Of a stretch of 64,000 nucleotides of DNA, positions 62,861-64,000 are shown piece by piece. The stretch lies in contig JAPWJZ010000008.1 in NCBI GenBank assembly GCA_028283745.1, forward strand, positions 310,001 through 374,000. Direction: 5' to 3'. The position numbers and the translations under genes are program-made. Numbering within the stretch: the stretch's first letter is position 1; each line of letters begins with the position of its first letter. The notes below the pieces were generated by a model, which saw only the letters and a program-made list of their open reading frames with translations, was not told the origin of the DNA and made no database searches. Source of the stretch: Micavibrio sp. (GTDB taxonomy: Bacteria; Pseudomonadota; Alphaproteobacteria; Micavibrionales; UBA2020).

Positions 62861-63211
62861 TTGAAAATCCGCACCGTCTATTTCAAGGTTTCGGATATTG
62901 AAAGGGCCTCGGCCTTCTGGTCGGGCTTTCTGGGGCTTGAGCCGCATAAAACGTTTGAAATCTGGCATGAATTTGTCGTGAACGGCACGCGCCTCGGCCT
63001 GTTGCTGAACGACATGGGCGACGGCTTTACGGGTTCCGGCTGCGTGCCGGTCTTTGAATTTCCCGATGATGAAATTCCGGCCTACATCGCCCGCGCCAAA
63101 AGCCTCGGCGCCACCGTGGTGGCGGACGGGCTTGAAGATGCGAACATGAGATCCATCGTCTTCGCAACGCCAGACGGGCATGAGTTCGAAATCACAAAAC
63201 ACCACGACTAA
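62861..63211 (+). CDS. VOC-family (glyoxalase/bleomycin-resistance fold) protein
   Basis: 116 residues, TTG start at 62861, because the only nearby ATG is out of frame. The single VOC module shows [22 protein letters not shown] at the start and [19 protein letters not shown] at the end, including the usual metal-ligand positions (a final Glu in the HEFEI block). Substrate unknown. It starts 8 bases after fabI and is probably in one operon with fabI and aroC. Confidence 0.8.
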   Translation: MKIRTVYFKVSDIERASAFWSGFLGLEPHKTFEIWHEFVVNGTRLGLLLNDMGDGFTGSGCVPVFEFPDDEIPAYIARAKSLGATVVADGLEDANMRSIVFATPDGHEFEITKHHD

Positions 63212-63224
63212 AAGGATAACGGAA

Positions 63225-64000
<776 letters not shown>

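Overview
This window reads as chromosome of a free-living Gram-negative alphaproteobacterium. The evidence is lipopolysaccharide export (LptF/LptG), retrograde lipid transport (MlaA/MlaC), outer-membrane lipoproteins, type I and two-partner secretion substrates, and housekeeping neighbourhoods common in that class (pepA-holC, fabI-VOC-aroC, rsmI-yraN-BON lipoprotein). The order cannot be fixed from the sequence alone. All functional calls rest on recognising motifs and family sequence patterns; no database search was run.

Layout. 1-5225: a divergent lipid-metabolism cluster resembling E. coli ynbABCD (PAP2-type phosphatase, hydrolase-methyltransferase fusion, CDP-alcohol phosphatidyltransferase, CdsA-like cytidylyltransferase), extended by a PlsC-type acyltransferase and a DedA/YqaA-like membrane protein. 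5226-5817: a gene-poor, AT-richer stretch with a tRNA 3'-end-like fragment, possibly an old integration scar. 5818-9031: an ankyrin-like protein, a small helical protein, a Crp/Fnr regulator with a C-terminal cysteine cluster, a small membrane protein and an FNR-type palindrome. 9032-15527: a giant RTX-type calcium-binding repeat protein (about 24 repeats), interrupted by one apparent inserted base. 15645-26700: an adenylate cyclase with a C-terminal extracytoplasmic domain, tRNA-Gly(TCC), fabF, a DUF3309 peptide, a degenerate GGDEF protein, a lipoprotein, an ankyrin protein, an HExxH protein, a dctA-type symporter, a basic Lys/Ala-rich protein, a 3-hydroxyisobutyrate dehydrogenase-like enzyme, an exported redoxin and a DUF1648 protein. 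26818-38483: a two-partner secretion pair, a 3242-residue TpsA exoprotein made mainly of NosD-like beta-helix coils and its TpsB transporter. 38823-41810: two small membrane proteins and an Hsp70 of DnaK type. 42050-46871: yggS, an LpoA-like lipoprotein, and divergently rsmI, yraN, a BON-domain lipoprotein and a SirB1-family protein. 46964-53165: a small membrane protein, ettA, mlaC, mlaA, lptG, lptF. 53300-64000: pepA (one apparent inserted base), an LplT-acyltransferase-acyl-ACP synthetase fusion, a hypothetical gene, holC, an exported protein, an M23 endopeptidase, fabI, a VOC protein and the start of aroC.

Shared themes. Much of the window concerns the cell envelope. Phospholipid synthesis and recycling are represented by the ynb-like cluster, the LplT/Aas-like fusion, MlaA/MlaC, FabF and FabI. 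Peptidoglycan and outer-membrane maintenance are represented by the LpoA-like protein, the M23 peptidase, the BON lipoprotein and LptFG. Two very large surface or secreted repeat proteins complete the picture. Signalling is represented by a cyclase, a GGDEF protein and a Crp/Fnr factor. Most transcription units end in clear rho-independent hairpins, several bidirectional.
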